Source: CBDEFX01 sp965237635
GTDB taxonomy: Bacteria; Chloroflexota; Dehalococcoidia; Lucifugimonadales; CAUZJF01
Direction: 5' to 3'
DNA length: 64,000 nucleotides
Assembly (NCBI GenBank): GCA_965237635.1
Contig: CBDEFX010000002.1
Span: 2,356,001 to 2,420,000, forward strand
Part shown: positions 34,526 to 44,000 of the stretch, piece after piece
Position numbering within the stretch: the stretch's first letter is position 1
How the letters are laid out: each line of letters opens with the position of its first letter
Translations under genes and position numbers: made by a program
Notes under the pieces: model-generated
The model's database searches: none
The model's input: only the letters and a program-made list of their open reading frames with translations
What the model was told of the DNA's origin: nothing

Positions 34526-35893
34526 GAGGTATCCTCAAAAAGTGTGTAAACGGTCAGGCGGTGTACCCTCTCTCTGAACAACACGGGCTCAAGGCCCAAG
34601 AGAGGAGATACACCGCCTATGGGAAAGAGAAGCACTAGGAGCAGGTCGGAGTCAAGGCCGGAGTGGGAGCAGTTGGAGGATTGGGTGCGAGGCCATGTCC
34701 AGCGGCTGATCCAGGAGTTGCTGGAGGAAGAGGTGACGGAGTTTCTAGGAAGGGCGAAGTCGGCCCGCAGGTCTGAGTCGGACAACGAGAGAGGCTATAG
34801 GAACGGATACGGCAAACCCCGAAGGCTTACGCTGAGTTCGGGAACGGTACAGCTGAGGAGGCCACGAGTCCGCAACACCGAAGAGGAGTTCGAGAGCCGG
34901 CTGCTGCCGCTGTTCGTCAACAGGACCAGGAAGGTTGCTGAGTTGACCCCCCAGTTGTACCTACATGGCCTTTCCGAAGGTGACTTCGACCTGGCGGTGC
35001 GGGGACTGCTGGGAGAAGAGGCACCGATATCGGCGAGCACGGTAGCCCGGTTGAAGGATAAGTGGAACGATGAGCTTGCCCAATGGCGCGCTAGGCCCCT
35101 GGATGACCTGGAAGTGGTGTACATGTGGGTGGATGGAGTCTACGTCAAGGCCGGTCTTGAGCGGGAGAAGGCGGCGATCCTGGTGGTGATGGCGGCCCTG
35201 AGCGACGGAAGGAAGGTGGTGGTGAGCGCGATTCCCGGATACAGGGAGTCCATAGAGAGCTGGTCCGATGTGCTCAGGGACATGAGGCGCCGCGGGCTGG
35301 AGTGCCCAAGACTGGTAATTGGAGACGGACATCTGGGCATCTGGGGAGCTCTGCGCAACGTCTATCCTCAGGCGGCCGAGCAACGCTGCTGGAACCACAA
35401 GATCCTAAACGTGCTCGCCAAGCTTCCAAAGCGACAACAGGACCAGGCCAAGCTCATGCTGCGTACTATCCCCTACGCGCCGACTCGGACAGAGGCTGAG
35501 CGGCTCAGGACGGTGTTCACCAAGTGGTGCGGCGACCATTCCTACGAGGCGGCCTCAGAGGCCCTGGAGCGGGACTGGGACCGCATGGTCACCTTCTATG
35601 ACTTCCCAAAGGAGCACTGGGGGCACCTTCGCACGACGAACCCGGTAGAATCACCCTTCGCGGCCCTCAGGCTTCGGACCGATGCCGCCAAGCGCTACAA
35701 GAGGGTCGATCGGGCGATAGCGGTGATCTGGAAAATGTTGATGGTCGCCGAACAGCGCTTCAGGCGTCTGAAGGCCCCTGAGTTGATCGAAGACGTCTAT
35801 CTCGGTGCACAGTATGCGGATGGAATCGCCATTGAATCAACGGCTGAGAAGGTCGCCGCCTGATGTCGTTTACACACCTATTGACGTAACCTC
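34526..35893. mobile_element. IS256-family element A
   Basis: Imperfect 27-base terminal inverted repeats are visible: the left begins GAGGTATCCTCAAAAAGTG at 34526, the right is the complement of GAGGTTACGTCAATAGGTG ending at 35893; the inner TGTGTAAACG is shared exactly. No target duplication is seen at the edges (GGTCTGAT against TGCATTTT), so either the ends are slightly off or the flanks have changed. It marks the start of the accessory island. Confidence 0.75.
34619..35863 (+). CDS. IS256-family transposase (type A)
   Basis: The 414-residue DDE mutator-type transposase has RGYRNGYGKPRRLTLSSGTV in the N-terminal DNA-binding part. The core has VYMWVDGVYVKAGLEREKAA with the first Asp, LVIGDGHLGIWGALRNVYPQ with the second, the QRCWNHKILNVL motif of this family, and NPVESPFAALRLRTDAAKR near the final Glu. 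The frame is intact. It is only distantly related to the other IS256 copies in the window. Confidence 0.93.
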   Translation: MGKRSTRSRSESRPEWEQLEDWVRGHVQRLIQELLEEEVTEFLGRAKSARRSESDNERGYRNGYGKPRRLTLSSGTVQLRRPRVRNTEEEFESRLLPLFVNRTRKVAELTPQLYLHGLSEGDFDLAVRGLLGEEAPISASTVARLKDKWNDELAQWRARPLDDLEVVYMWVDGVYVKAGLEREKAAILVVMAALSDGRKVVVSAIPGYRESIESWSDVLRDMRRRGLECPRLVIGDGHLGIWGALRNVYPQAAEQRCWNHKILNVLAKLPKRQQDQAKLMLRTIPYAPTRTEAERLRTVFTKWCGDHSYEAASEALERDWDRMVTFYDFPKEHWGHLRTTNPVESPFAALRLRTDAAKRYKRVDRAIAVIWKMLMVAEQRFRRLKAPELIEDVYLGAQYADGIAIESTAEKVAA

Positions 35894-35970
35894 TGCATTT
35901 TAGGAGTGTATGCTCAGTTAGCCAGGTTTGTTCGGCTGTTCCTGACCCTCTGGTGGTTTGGAGGCACAGA

Positions 35971-36798
35971 ATGCGCAACGGACTGCTTCTCGGTGGGTTG
36001 GCGGCAGTGTTGGCCGTCGCCGCGCTGGTCATCTCCGTCATCGCTCCTATCTTCCCGCCCGGCGAACTCGACGACGACTACGAGTTCCATTTGTCAGACC
36101 GTGGAGAGTTCACGGTGGACATGGTGCAGCAGGCGCTCCGGCGTTATGACGAGGAGGGAAGGGGGGCCACCGTCAGCTACATAGCCCATCCCAGCCAGGA
36201 CCTGCTAGGGCAGGACCTGAAGGGCGACCTGGGCGTTGACGTGGCCGGCTACCGGTTCGGCGAGGTGATGGTCGGGGCCGGCGAGCAGGGCCTGTGGGTG
36301 GACTACCTGTTCCTCAACCCCGCCACCGGCAACCAGGAGTTCAAACACTCCTGGGTCGTCCGGCACGACGGACTGCTCTTCGGCTCCGGCTGGTACCAGG
36401 TCCTGCCCGGTTCGCCCCTTGACATCACCACGGCCGACCCTGGGGAGTACACGGTGGTCTTCGTGGACCGGGCCGTCCGCTACTACAAGGCCCGCGGCAG
36501 GGAGGGAGCGGTGCAGTACTACAACACCGCGGAAAGCGTGGACGGGGACTGGTATGTCTTTGTCGTCGATGAGAATGAAGAACTCATTGCTCACAGGGAC
36601 TCGTCCCTGCTGGGTAGGCATATCGATGAAGTAGGCAACACTATTGACGGGGAAAAGTTCTCGGAGCTGGAGGTTACCGAAGCCGGGCGCTGGGTGGACT
36701 ACCTCTTCGTCAACCCCGCCACTGGCGAGGAAGGAATCAAACACTCCTGGGTGGTGCGCCACGACGGGCTGGTAATCGGATCGGGCTGGTACGAGTAA
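35971..36798 (+). CDS. Secreted or anchored protein with two Cache-like sensor domains
   Basis: The product is 275 residues from the ATG giving MRNGLLLGGLAAVLAVAALV, preceded by GGAGGCACAG. One hydrophobic segment at residues 5-25 acts as signal or anchor. Two repeated domains follow, each with an N-terminal helix and the motif WVDYLF(L/V)NPATG, then KHSWVVRHDGL and GSGWY. This pattern is typical of single-Cache (sCache_2-like) small-molecule sensors. There is no kinase, cyclase or chemoreceptor output domain. It sits between two insertion sequences. Confidence 0.75.
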   Translation: MRNGLLLGGLAAVLAVAALVISVIAPIFPPGELDDDYEFHLSDRGEFTVDMVQQALRRYDEEGRGATVSYIAHPSQDLLGQDLKGDLGVDVAGYRFGEVMVGAGEQGLWVDYLFLNPATGNQEFKHSWVVRHDGLLFGSGWYQVLPGSPLDITTADPGEYTVVFVDRAVRYYKARGREGAVQYYNTAESVDGDWYVFVVDENEELIAHRDSSLLGRHIDEVGNTIDGEKFSELEVTEAGRWVDYLFVNPATGEEGIKHSWVVRHDGLVIGSGWYE

Positions 36799-36933
36799 GA
36801 AACCATCTCGAAACTAGGCGTGGTCTCCCATGCGGTCTTTAGATTGAGACCTCCCATCGAAAAGTTTGTAATACAGTCTCCTCTCGCCCACCAGACTTGA
36901 CAAAATCAAGAGCGTTCATTCGGCGGACTCAAT

Positions 36934-36991
36934 AGACACGGAAAGCTTAAGTACTCGTGGGCGCTCGGTTTGGGTCCATTCAAGCCAGGTC
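36934..36991. repeat. Dispersed noncoding repeats beside IS1380 copy 1
   Basis: Two short pieces recur elsewhere. The 23-mer with core GGGTCCATTCAAGCCAGGTC at 36969-36991 is found again exactly at 46078-46100. The stretch AATAGACAC...GTACTCGTGG at 36935-36962 recurs with changes near 48034-48062. They may be ends of a vanished element. The copy at 46 kb is preceded by TGTCAAGGGCGG, which looks like an IS21-type terminus. Confidence 0.5.
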
Positions 36992-37002
36992 AGATTGTTA
37001 AA

Positions 37003-38689
37003 CCCGAATCCACCGAAGGACACCGATGGACGGCGTGAGGAAAGTGGAAGGGGGGTGAGGGAGCTACAGGGGAAATAGCCTGGGTTCCATTTGGGGTAGG
37101 GAGGTCGGCGGACGGTCTTCATCGCCGCACAGGGGCCCCTATGGCCGTCTGCGGGAGCTGCGATGCGCGGGATGGCGAGAGAATACGCAGCAGGGAACTC
37201 TCTCGGACCGGGCTGGCACGAGTCTGCGGGGATCTTCGGTTGTCCGGTGGGTGGGTCGGTCGCCGACGGTGCCGTCAGGCCGGGAGTGGAATGGCTCGCA
37301 GCCGGGCCAAGGCACGGCTGAACTTCTCAGCCCAAGGCCAGCGATCCGGAAGATGCAGGGTCAACCGGCGTGCCGAGCGGGTGAGCCGTCCGGCCAGGGA
37401 GAAGAACCGCCGCCGGAGGGTCTTGGTGGTGGCTATCCGCTCTCCCAGACCGATCCGCGCCGTCCAGCGGGCCAGGTTGTGGGCCATCGTCTGGACGGCC
37501 AGCCAGGCGCCGTTGGCGGCGAAGCGGCCCGAGGGGAGATGGTTCAGCCCGACGCCGTACTTGAGGTCGCGTATGGCATTCTCGATCTCGGCGTGGCGGC
37601 GATGGTCAGCCTCCAGTTCGAGCAACTCCCCGTCCCGGTCGGTGATGAAGCCATGATAGCTGTATTTGGCGAAGAGGGCCAGTTGGGAACCGGGCGTCGG
37701 CTTCACCCGCCTCGGCCTGGAAGGGGGTGCAGGTGGTCTCGGCCACATCGGCGGCACCGTCCATCCAGTAAGGAATCGGCGTCCAGGCATCTTCGGGTAT
37801 CGCCTCGATGAGATTGTGCAGGCTTTTGTGCTGGCGGATGGTGATGGAGAAGCGGACATCCATCTTGCGGCAGACGGATACCACGCCATGAGTGTAGAAC
37901 CCGCTGTCGGCCCGTAGCGTGAGTCGTCCGTTGGCCCCGGCGTAGCGCACCCGTCCCACCGTCTCCCGCAGGAAGTGGGCGGCGCCGCGGGCGGTGTTGG
38001 CCCGGCCCTCGCGCAGCCGGGACATCAGCACGTCTCCGGTGCTGGCGGCGATGGCCGGCAGCGGGTGGTAGCCCCGCTTGCCGGTATAGCCGTGGTGGCG
38101 GGCGCCCTCCTTGGCCAGTCCGTAGGTCTCGCAGATGGTGGAGTCCAGGTCAATGGTCAGGGGCCCGTCGCCGGGTCCCGCCCCGGCCTGCCAAGCCCGG
38201 GCCAGCAACTCGCGGCTCACCCGGTCGAGTTGACGGACGTAGCCCCACCGGAAGCTGCGCAGGAAGGTGCCCAGGGTGGATGGCGCCTTGACCGTGCCGC
38301 CCAGGGTGCAGGCCGTCCCCCCGGTGCGCAACACATCGGCGTCGTCAATGCAGTCGCCCCCAGCCAGCGCAGACGCCACCAGCGTCATCATCTTGTCGCT
38401 CGTGTTCGCCCGCCCCGGGGCATCGCCCAAGTCGAGGCGCTGCCGGACGAGTTCGGGCAGGCCGAGGTGCCACGCCAGGGTGGCCGGAAGGAGCAGCCCG
38501 GCATTGGCCACCAAGCGGCGGTCGTCGAAGGTGATTTGGATCCGGTCGGGGTGGTTGCGTGGCAGCATCTATTGGGTGCTCCTTTTCCGGGGTCGGTTTT
38601 TTGCTACAAAACCATTATCCCAGAAGCACAGGAGCGCCTTCTTGCCGCCTCAGGACGCTAACCCGACGCCCTCCTTCGGTGGATTCGGG
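37003..38689. mobile_element. IS1380-family element, copy 1 (inactive)
   Basis: The terminal inverted repeats are exact: CCCGAATCCACCGAAGGA from 37003 and its complement ending at 38689. A 5-bp target duplication TTAAA flanks them (36998-37002 and 38690-38694). The 1687-base copy matches copy 2 (58409-60126) in inverted orientation but carries a 32-base deletion in the transposase. A 270-base noncoding segment lies at the 3' end and is shared with copy 2. Confidence 0.92.
37275..38568 (-). pseudogene. IS1380-family transposase, frameshifted
   Basis: The frame starting MLPRNHPDRIQITFDD at 38568 runs 300 residues in line with copy 2, then breaks at about 37712. Here 32 bases present in copy 2 (after FQAEA) are missing. 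The remaining C-terminal half (LALFAKYSYHGFITDRDGEL onward to 37275) continues in another frame. GGCGG lies at both edges of the lost block, suggesting a microhomology deletion. The DDE transposase made here would lack its last third. Confidence 0.92.
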
Positions 38690-39097
38690 TTAAACAGTAG
38701 CGTGCCCAACAACGGCCTGCTGGAGAGGGTGGGGCCGTTGGGAACGGATGTCTATCGAGACCAGTAGAGCCATTGATCATATTGAGGCCGGCTTTCTTTA
38801 CGACGCCACTAAGACGACAGTGGCTCTGTTCTACTTGCTAGAGGGCATGGAGATTGCCTCTCACGTGTACGTATCAGGCCCAGAAGAGAAAAGTAGGCCA
38901 CAACTGACCGTGGAGGGTCCACATCTGACCTTCCTGAAGACGTTCCCCGCTGTTTCAACAACGGGGTGTCAAGGGCGGAGGGATATTAGGCCATGCGGCG
39001 GAGTAAAAGTGTACCACCGGGACGTTGGTGTTCAGCATAAATGTCACCATGCGGCGGGCGTCAGGAGGATCCGTTAGCTGGAGTGAATGCGGCGGGT

Positions 39098-39880
39098 CTA
39101 TGCGTCAGCAGGGTCGCTGGCAGCGCGCACGGGAGCGGCTTGCCTACTCTGCTTGAGGCGGTAGCTCTCCCCGTTCATCTCCAGGATGTGAACGCGGTGA
39201 GTGAGACGGTCCAGCAGGGCGCCGGTCAGCCTCTCAGAGCCGAAGACCTCGGTCCACTCGTCAAAGGGCAGGTTGGTGGTGACCAGAACCGAACCTCTCT
39301 CGTATCTCTGACTGAAGACCTCGAAGAGGAGCTCCGCGCCGGTCTTGGAGAGTGGGACGAAGCCAAGCTCGTCGATGATGAGCAGCTTGAGGCGGGCCAG
39401 CTTCTTCTGAAGGTTGAGTAGTCGTCGCTCGTCCCTGGCCTCGATCAGCTCGTGGACCAGCGAGGCGGCGGTGGTGAAGCCGACCGACAGCCCCCTCTGG
39501 CAGGCGGCGAGCCCCAGGCCGAGGGCGACATGGGTCTTGCCGGTGCCGCTGTTGCCGATAGCGATGACGTTCTCCCGCCGGTCTACGTACTCGCAGCGTG
39601 CAAGCTGCATGACCAGGTGCTTGTTCACCGACGGCATGGCCAGGAAGTCGAAGGTGTCGAGGCTCTTGGTGGCAGGGAAGCGTGCAGCCTTGATCCTGCG
39701 GTCCACCATGCGGTGATGGCGGTCTATCATCTCAAGCTCAGAGAGCCTCAGCAGGTAGCCTGGATGGTCGACGCCCTCGGCAGCGCACTGGCCGGCCACC
39801 TTGCCGTACTCTCTCAGGAAGGTAGGCAGCTTCAGCTCCTTGAGGTGGTGCTCCAACAGCACCGTCGATCGCTCGCTCAC
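39098..39880 (-). CDS. istB: IS21-family helper ATPase IstB
   Basis: The product is 260 residues from a GTG that overlaps the istA stop (GTGA at 39877-39880), the usual istA-istB coupling. The AAA+ motifs are intact: Walker A GNSGTGKTHVALGLG, Walker B LKLLIIDELGFVPL, then VLVTTNLPFDEWTEVFG and a C-terminal LLDRLTHRVHILEMNGESYR. IstB assembles on DNA and directs the transposase to targets. Confidence 0.93.
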   Translation of the reverse strand: MSERSTVLLEHHLKELKLPTFLREYGKVAGQCAAEGVDHPGYLLRLSELEMIDRHHRMVDRRIKAARFPATKSLDTFDFLAMPSVNKHLVMQLARCEYVDRRENVIAIGNSGTGKTHVALGLGLAACQRGLSVGFTTAASLVHELIEARDERRLLNLQKKLARLKLLIIDELGFVPLSKTGAELLFEVFSQRYERGSVLVTTNLPFDEWTEVFGSERLTGALLDRLTHRVHILEMNGESYRLKQSRQAAPVRAASDPADA

Positions 39881-40903
39881 CGCCTGCTCCCAGACATGAG
39901 CGCCATGTAGTCGCTGGCCGACGTCTTCGTCACGGTAACCCTGGGCAGGTAGGGGTACAGCTCCAGGTCGAGTCTCTGGGGACGACCCTCTATCCTGCAC
40001 AGCACCAGGTGTTTGATGGCGTCGAAGCTTATGGCCCCGAGCCTGAGGGCATCGCGCACACCCTCGTACACCTCCTGCGTCCGGAAGTTCTCCATCAGCC
40101 GCAGCACCTGTACGAACTCCCGCTTGCCGCGCCTGCCCATCCTCGACTCCAGCAGACGCCTCAGCACTCCGAACTCATCCGGCAACTCCCACCCGGCCAA
40201 AGGAGCAGCCTGGTCCAGCGCTCCCGTCTTGCGCTCCAGCAGCGGCAGGTAGTGGATGGGGTCGAACACGAAGTCGTCGCGTTCGTATGAGCGAGGATGC
40301 CGGGCTATCACCTCTGCCCCGTTGCTGATCACCACCTCGCCCACATAGCCGCGCACCACCACCTCCCTGTGACCGTAGGCCACGGGCACCGAGTAGTCGT
40401 TGGTCCGGTACCGCACCAGGGACAGGGAGCTGACACGGCTCACGTGCTTGTCGCTGGCATCGTAGGGCACGGCGGGGAGCGCCAGCAGGGTCTCCAGGTC
40501 ACGCTCCATCCGCTGGCCTATCGTCTCGTTGTGTCCACGCAGCTGTCTCCCCAGCCGTTCCAGGCACCGCTCCTCCAGGTAGGCGTTGAGGGCATCGAAG
40601 CTCGGGAACGACGGCACAGGCACCAGGAAGTTCCGGCGAGCATATCCCACCAGCCCCTCGACCTTGCCCTTGTCGTTACCCTTGCCGGGCCGGCCGAACC
40701 GATCCTCGAACAGGTAGTGCGACACCAGCTCCGAGAAGACGCGGGTACGCTTCCTTCGACCGTCTCCCAGGATCCTGGCCACCGCCAGTCTCATGTTGTC
40801 GTACAGGATGCTCCGGGGCACGCCGCCCAGGAATGAGAACGCCGAGACGTGACCGTCGCAGAACGCCTCGGTCGTCTCTGCGGGGTAGACTTTGACGAAG
40901 CAT

Positions 40904-42873
40904 GATTCCCTCGCAAAAAGGCCTGTTTGAGATGAACCCTGACGTGCGAAGGGGCCTGGAAGGGAGGAGGCCACGGGATGCCGGCTGCTGGCCTCACCGC
41001 ACCATCTGCCGCGCTCAGGACAAGCGTGATCCCGTTGCGGTACCCCTTCCGTGGCTCAGGGCACCCGGTGGAAGCTGTGGAGCGGCGCCCTCATGCGGCC
41101 GCGACCGCAGGTACCGTCCCGACCGCCCGCTGAGCCGTGTTCTCCATCTCCACCAGGCGTGCATGGACCATCCGCTTGAAGTTACACGCCAACGCCTTCA
41201 GGTAGACGGCAAGCCGCACCCGACGGCCCCCTCGCACCCGCAAGCGCCCAAGCCCGTGGGCGCGCTTCAGCTCGGAGTTCGTTCCCTCGATACCAGCCCT
41301 TATGGCATACCGCTTGCGCCACTCCTCGGTGGCCTCGGCCCTCCGGCGCCGCTCGATGTTCACCTTCACCAGGTCCGCCTTGAGAACGTAGTCCCCCGCA
41401 CGCCGGTCCAGCTTCACTGGGCAACGGGACCGCAAGGGGCAGGGCTCGCATGTTGTCCCGGCAAAGTGGACCTCTACCCGCTCCGGCGCATCCTCCAACT
41501 CGTACTCCTCGATGGACGGGTAGCCGGCGGGGCACACCGTGGCCTGCTCCCCTATGACGTCGATCTGGAAGTCCGCGGCGGTGAGCGGCGGTGGTCCGTC
41601 ACGCTCTCCTTCGTGCGAGTTCCCCGGCGCCGACCCCGCCACCGGGCTCACCAGTTCCGTTCCCCGGCGCGAGGCTTCGAAGGCATTGCGGCCCGACCCA
41701 TACGCCGTGTCGACGAAGAGCTCGTCCGGTCGGACCTTCCGCTCCGCGAGCTCGTCAACGACCGGCACGCTCACGTCGGTGTCGCTCCCACTCGAGGGGG
41801 TCACCTCCACGTGGGTGATGAGCTGGGTGACGTTCTCCTCGTGGCAGGTCTCCGCCACCTGCACCTCGTACCCCTTCCCCTTGTGGCCGCTGTAGGTCAC
41901 ATCCGGGTCGTGGGGCGATTGCAGCGAGTCGGCGGACACCTGCTTCGGGTCCTTCAAGGCCACGGGCACCTTGCATTCCCCAGCATCGTCGTCATCGTCC
42001 CCCGGTCGCCCGTCCCGGTGTTTGCCCACATGGCACTGCTCCCGCAGCAGCCGGTACTCCTCCAGCTGGGCAGCAGTCGTGCCACGGAACCGGTCCACCA
42101 GCCGGTAGAGGTCCCGGGCACAGACCGAAAAGCGTCGCCGACCCTCCCCCGTGTGGGCGTCCTCGTAGTGGGTCGCCTCGTCTTCTTCCTTCAAATAGCG
42201 CCCCAGGAGGCCCTCCGGAACCACAGGGCGAAGCTCTGGGTGCTCCCAGCGCAAGGCCCGCAGGAACAACCGCATCGTCTCACAGAACAGGCCCAGCCGG
42301 GTGAGTGTGGCGATGTTGCTCATGATGTGGGTGGAGTCCAGCCGTTGCTTTCCGGTGCGTATGCCCAGCGCCTGGATGATCCGGTCCGTGGTCTCCTGGA
42401 AAGCCAGCCGGCCACCATCGTGCTGCATCAGGCGAACTCGGAAGTTGTGGAGGGTCTTCTGGGGCAGGTGGGTCTCCTCGATGTCCAGCCGCAGGGCGTG
42501 GTGCCAGAGCAGGTTGAACTCTAGCTGCTCCAGGGCTTCACCGTCGGTGAGGTTGAACATCTCTTTGAGAAGGTGGACCCCGAGGACGGTCTGCACCGCT
42601 CGGTTGGGACGGCCGTTGTCCGCGCAGTACATCGGAGCAAAGAGCTCCTCGTCAATCAGGGGGAGCGCCTCGTTTCGGAAAACCTCGGCCCAACTCCCCT
42701 CCAGGCGCTTAGCCTTCTTCGGCGTCACCAGGAACTGGGACTGCCAGAGGCTCTCTTGCGGGTCTCGCGCTCGGAACATGCTCCCCTCCCTCGCCCGGGC
42801 GCTGCCCCAACGCCCCTTCCCCACATTATCCTCCCATTGCCCCCGGAGGACGAGGGGTTTTTACGAGGGAATC
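40904..42873. mobile_element. IS1182-family element nested in istA
   Basis: The ends GATTCCCTCGCAAAAA (from 40904) and the complement of GATTCCCTCGTAAAAA (ending 42873) are inverted repeats. AAGC is directly repeated outside them at 40898-40901 and 42874-42877; the match extends to AAGCAT/AAGCTT with one mismatch. The element is therefore younger than the IS21 copy it sits in. Confidence 0.85.
41091..42779 (-). CDS. IS1182-family transposase
   Basis: The product is 562 residues from the ATG preceded by GAGGGAGGGGAGC (MFRARDPQESLWQSQFLVTP); the longer frame to 42824 is not needed. It has the N-terminal domain (EEELFAPMYCADNGRPNRAVQ-type), KQRLDSTHIMSNIATLTRLG around the first Asp, LFVDTAYGSGRNAF around the second, a CPLRSRC zinc-like block, and RAGIEGTNSELKRAHGLGRL with the final Glu. 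The frame is intact. It differs strongly from the IS1182 copy at 25.6 kb. Confidence 0.92.
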   Translation of the reverse strand: MFRARDPQESLWQSQFLVTPKKAKRLEGSWAEVFRNEALPLIDEELFAPMYCADNGRPNRAVQTVLGVHLLKEMFNLTDGEALEQLEFNLLWHHALRLDIEETHLPQKTLHNFRVRLMQHDGGRLAFQETTDRIIQALGIRTGKQRLDSTHIMSNIATLTRLGLFCETMRLFLRALRWEHPELRPVVPEGLLGRYLKEEDEATHYEDAHTGEGRRRFSVCARDLYRLVDRFRGTTAAQLEEYRLLREQCHVGKHRDGRPGDDDDDAGECKVPVALKDPKQVSADSLQSPHDPDVTYSGHKGKGYEVQVAETCHEENVTQLITHVEVTPSSGSDTDVSVPVVDELAERKVRPDELFVDTAYGSGRNAFEASRRGTELVSPVAGSAPGNSHEGERDGPPPLTAADFQIDVIGEQATVCPAGYPSIEEYELEDAPERVEVHFAGTTCEPCPLRSRCPVKLDRRAGDYVLKADLVKVNIERRRRAEATEEWRKRYAIRAGIEGTNSELKRAHGLGRLRVRGGRRVRLAVYLKALACNFKRMVHARLVEMENTAQRAVGTVPAVAAA

Positions 42874-43577
42874 AAGCTTGCGTCGCTGTGGGGAAGGTCC
42901 AGCACGAAGTAGTGGATGGTCTGCTCCACTCCGCCGATCACCGCCTTGGCCTGGCCGAAGTCGCACTGGGCGTGACCGGGAGGGTGAGACAGCGGAACGT
43001 ACATCTCACGCGTCCGCCGCCGCCGCTCGCGCACGTAGTCTTTGACTATCGTGTACTTGCCACTGAACCTGTGCTCAGCTCTCAGACGCTCGTAGATCCG
43101 CTTCGCGGTGTGGCGCTGCTTCTTCGGAAGACTGCGGTCATCCTCCAGTATCCGGTCGATCACCCCGCGGTACGGGTCCAGCTTGGGGCGGCGGGGCGGT
43201 GACTCCCGACGGTAACCGGGAGGCACCGAGTACTCCAGCATCTTGCGCACCGTATCCCGGTGCAGACCGAACACTCGGGCAGCCTCCCGCGTGCTCATCC
43301 CCTCCACCATGCAGACCCGGCGCACTCGCACGTACAGATCCACCTTGTACATCCTTCACACCTTCCATCGAGTTGCCTCCAACTCTATAGAAGGCGGCGG
43401 GTGGTCCAGTTTTCAAGCGCCACTCCTCAACGCTCGACTCCGCCTCACCGGTCCATTATTACTCCGCCCTTTACAAACGGGACTGGAAATGTTGGGACCG
43501 AGTGGAGAGGCTGTCCAATTGGTCTTTAAGGGCTGGGTAGCGAATATCTACGACAAGTCAACCTACTGGGGCTGGTC

Positions 43578-43826
43578 GTGCAGCCGTGGCCGCTGAAGGT
43601 CCAGGAAGAGATGCAGATGGGCCACTTCATCAGCGTGGCCGAGCGGCTCGACCCCCGCTGCCGGCGCTGGGTGATAGCCCACGCCATAGGGCACAGGCTG
43701 CTGCACCCCGGCAACCACCTGTGGATACGCGATCACACGAGCCTCGGCGGCCTGTTCGAGCGGGAGGCCGAGGACTTTGCCCGCGCCCTTCTAATGGACG
43801 TGCGTGAGGCTTGGATGAGGGTCTGA
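43578..43826 (+). CDS. ImmA/IrrE-like metallopeptidase fragment, catalytic Glu replaced
   Basis: The 82-residue product starts at a GTG overlapping the preceding gene. It matches the C-terminal half of the ImmA/IrrE (COG2856, DUF955) family: WVIAHAIGHRLLHPGNHLW at residues 31-49 and EREAEDFARALLMD near 65-79. The family's HExxH appears as H35-A-I-G-H39, so the catalytic glutamate is alanine. The protein is also shorter than the usual 150 residues or more. It is likely an inactive or decaying relative, which normally pairs with an Xre-type regulator. Confidence 0.65.
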   Translation: MQPWPLKVQEEMQMGHFISVAERLDPRCRRWVIAHAIGHRLLHPGNHLWIRDHTSLGGLFEREAEDFARALLMDVREAWMRV

Positions 43827-43959
43827 GCGAGGTGTGGGAGGTGTGTCGGAGCACTTCGGGGTGCCGGGCGAGATGGTCCTGCTTCAAGCGCCCATGAGGA
43901 TGGAGTGAACGCATGCGGCAAATATTGGTGCTATTCCCCGTACGGATTGCGGTGCAACC

Positions 43960-43989
43960 TTGCACCTTGCGGTGGTTAAGGGTTATAAT
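43960..43989 (+). promoter_or_regulatory. Predicted promoter of the Fic gene
   Basis: TTGCAC (43960-43965) and a perfect TATAAT (43984-43989) are 18 bases apart. The ATG of the Fic gene is at 44001, so transcription would begin only a few bases before it and the message would be almost leaderless. Confidence 0.65.
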
Positions 43990-44000
43990 ATCCGCGTATT

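Larger units (their letters stand above)
39877..43352 (-). pseudogene. istA: IS21-family transposase IstA, split by IS1182
   Basis: The N-terminal part lies at 42874-43352 (helix-turn-helix STREAARVFGLHRDTVRKML, start of the DDE domain to VLDLPHSDA). The C-terminal part is at 39877-40903 and resumes with CFVKVYPAETTEAFCDGHV and FEDRFGRPGKGNDKGKVEGL. Joined across the insert they give about 500 residues, a normal IstA. The coding-strand junction reads GACGCA then TGCTTCGTC, which restores the frame once one GCTT copy is removed. Confidence 0.92.
38966..43475. mobile_element. IS21-family element interrupted by IS1182
   Basis: The termini TGTCAAGGGCGGAG (from 38967) and the complement of TGTAAAGGGCGGAG (ending 43475) match. 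A direct repeat AACGGG lies at 38960-38965 and 43476-43481, the short duplication expected for this family. It carries istB and istA on the minus strand; istA is broken by an IS1182 element, so the element cannot move by itself. Confidence 0.88.
38748..43596 (+). pseudogene. Small gene of unknown function split by an IS21 insertion
   Basis: The first part runs 38748-38965 and the second 43482-43596. Removing IS21 and one copy of its AACGGG duplication joins them in frame to a 110-residue protein: MSIETSRAIDHIEAGFLYD at the start, then ...FPAVSTTG joined to LEMLGPSGEAVQLVF, ending WGWSCSRGR. No family is recognised and there is no signal peptide. The last 19 bases overlap the ImmA-like frame (43578), so the pair was probably a coupled two-gene unit. 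Confidence 0.8.

Noticed and set aside
40902..42524. A 540-residue plus-strand open frame
   Set aside because: It is the antisense shadow of the nested IS1182 transposase; GC-rich coding sequence leaves the opposite strand open.
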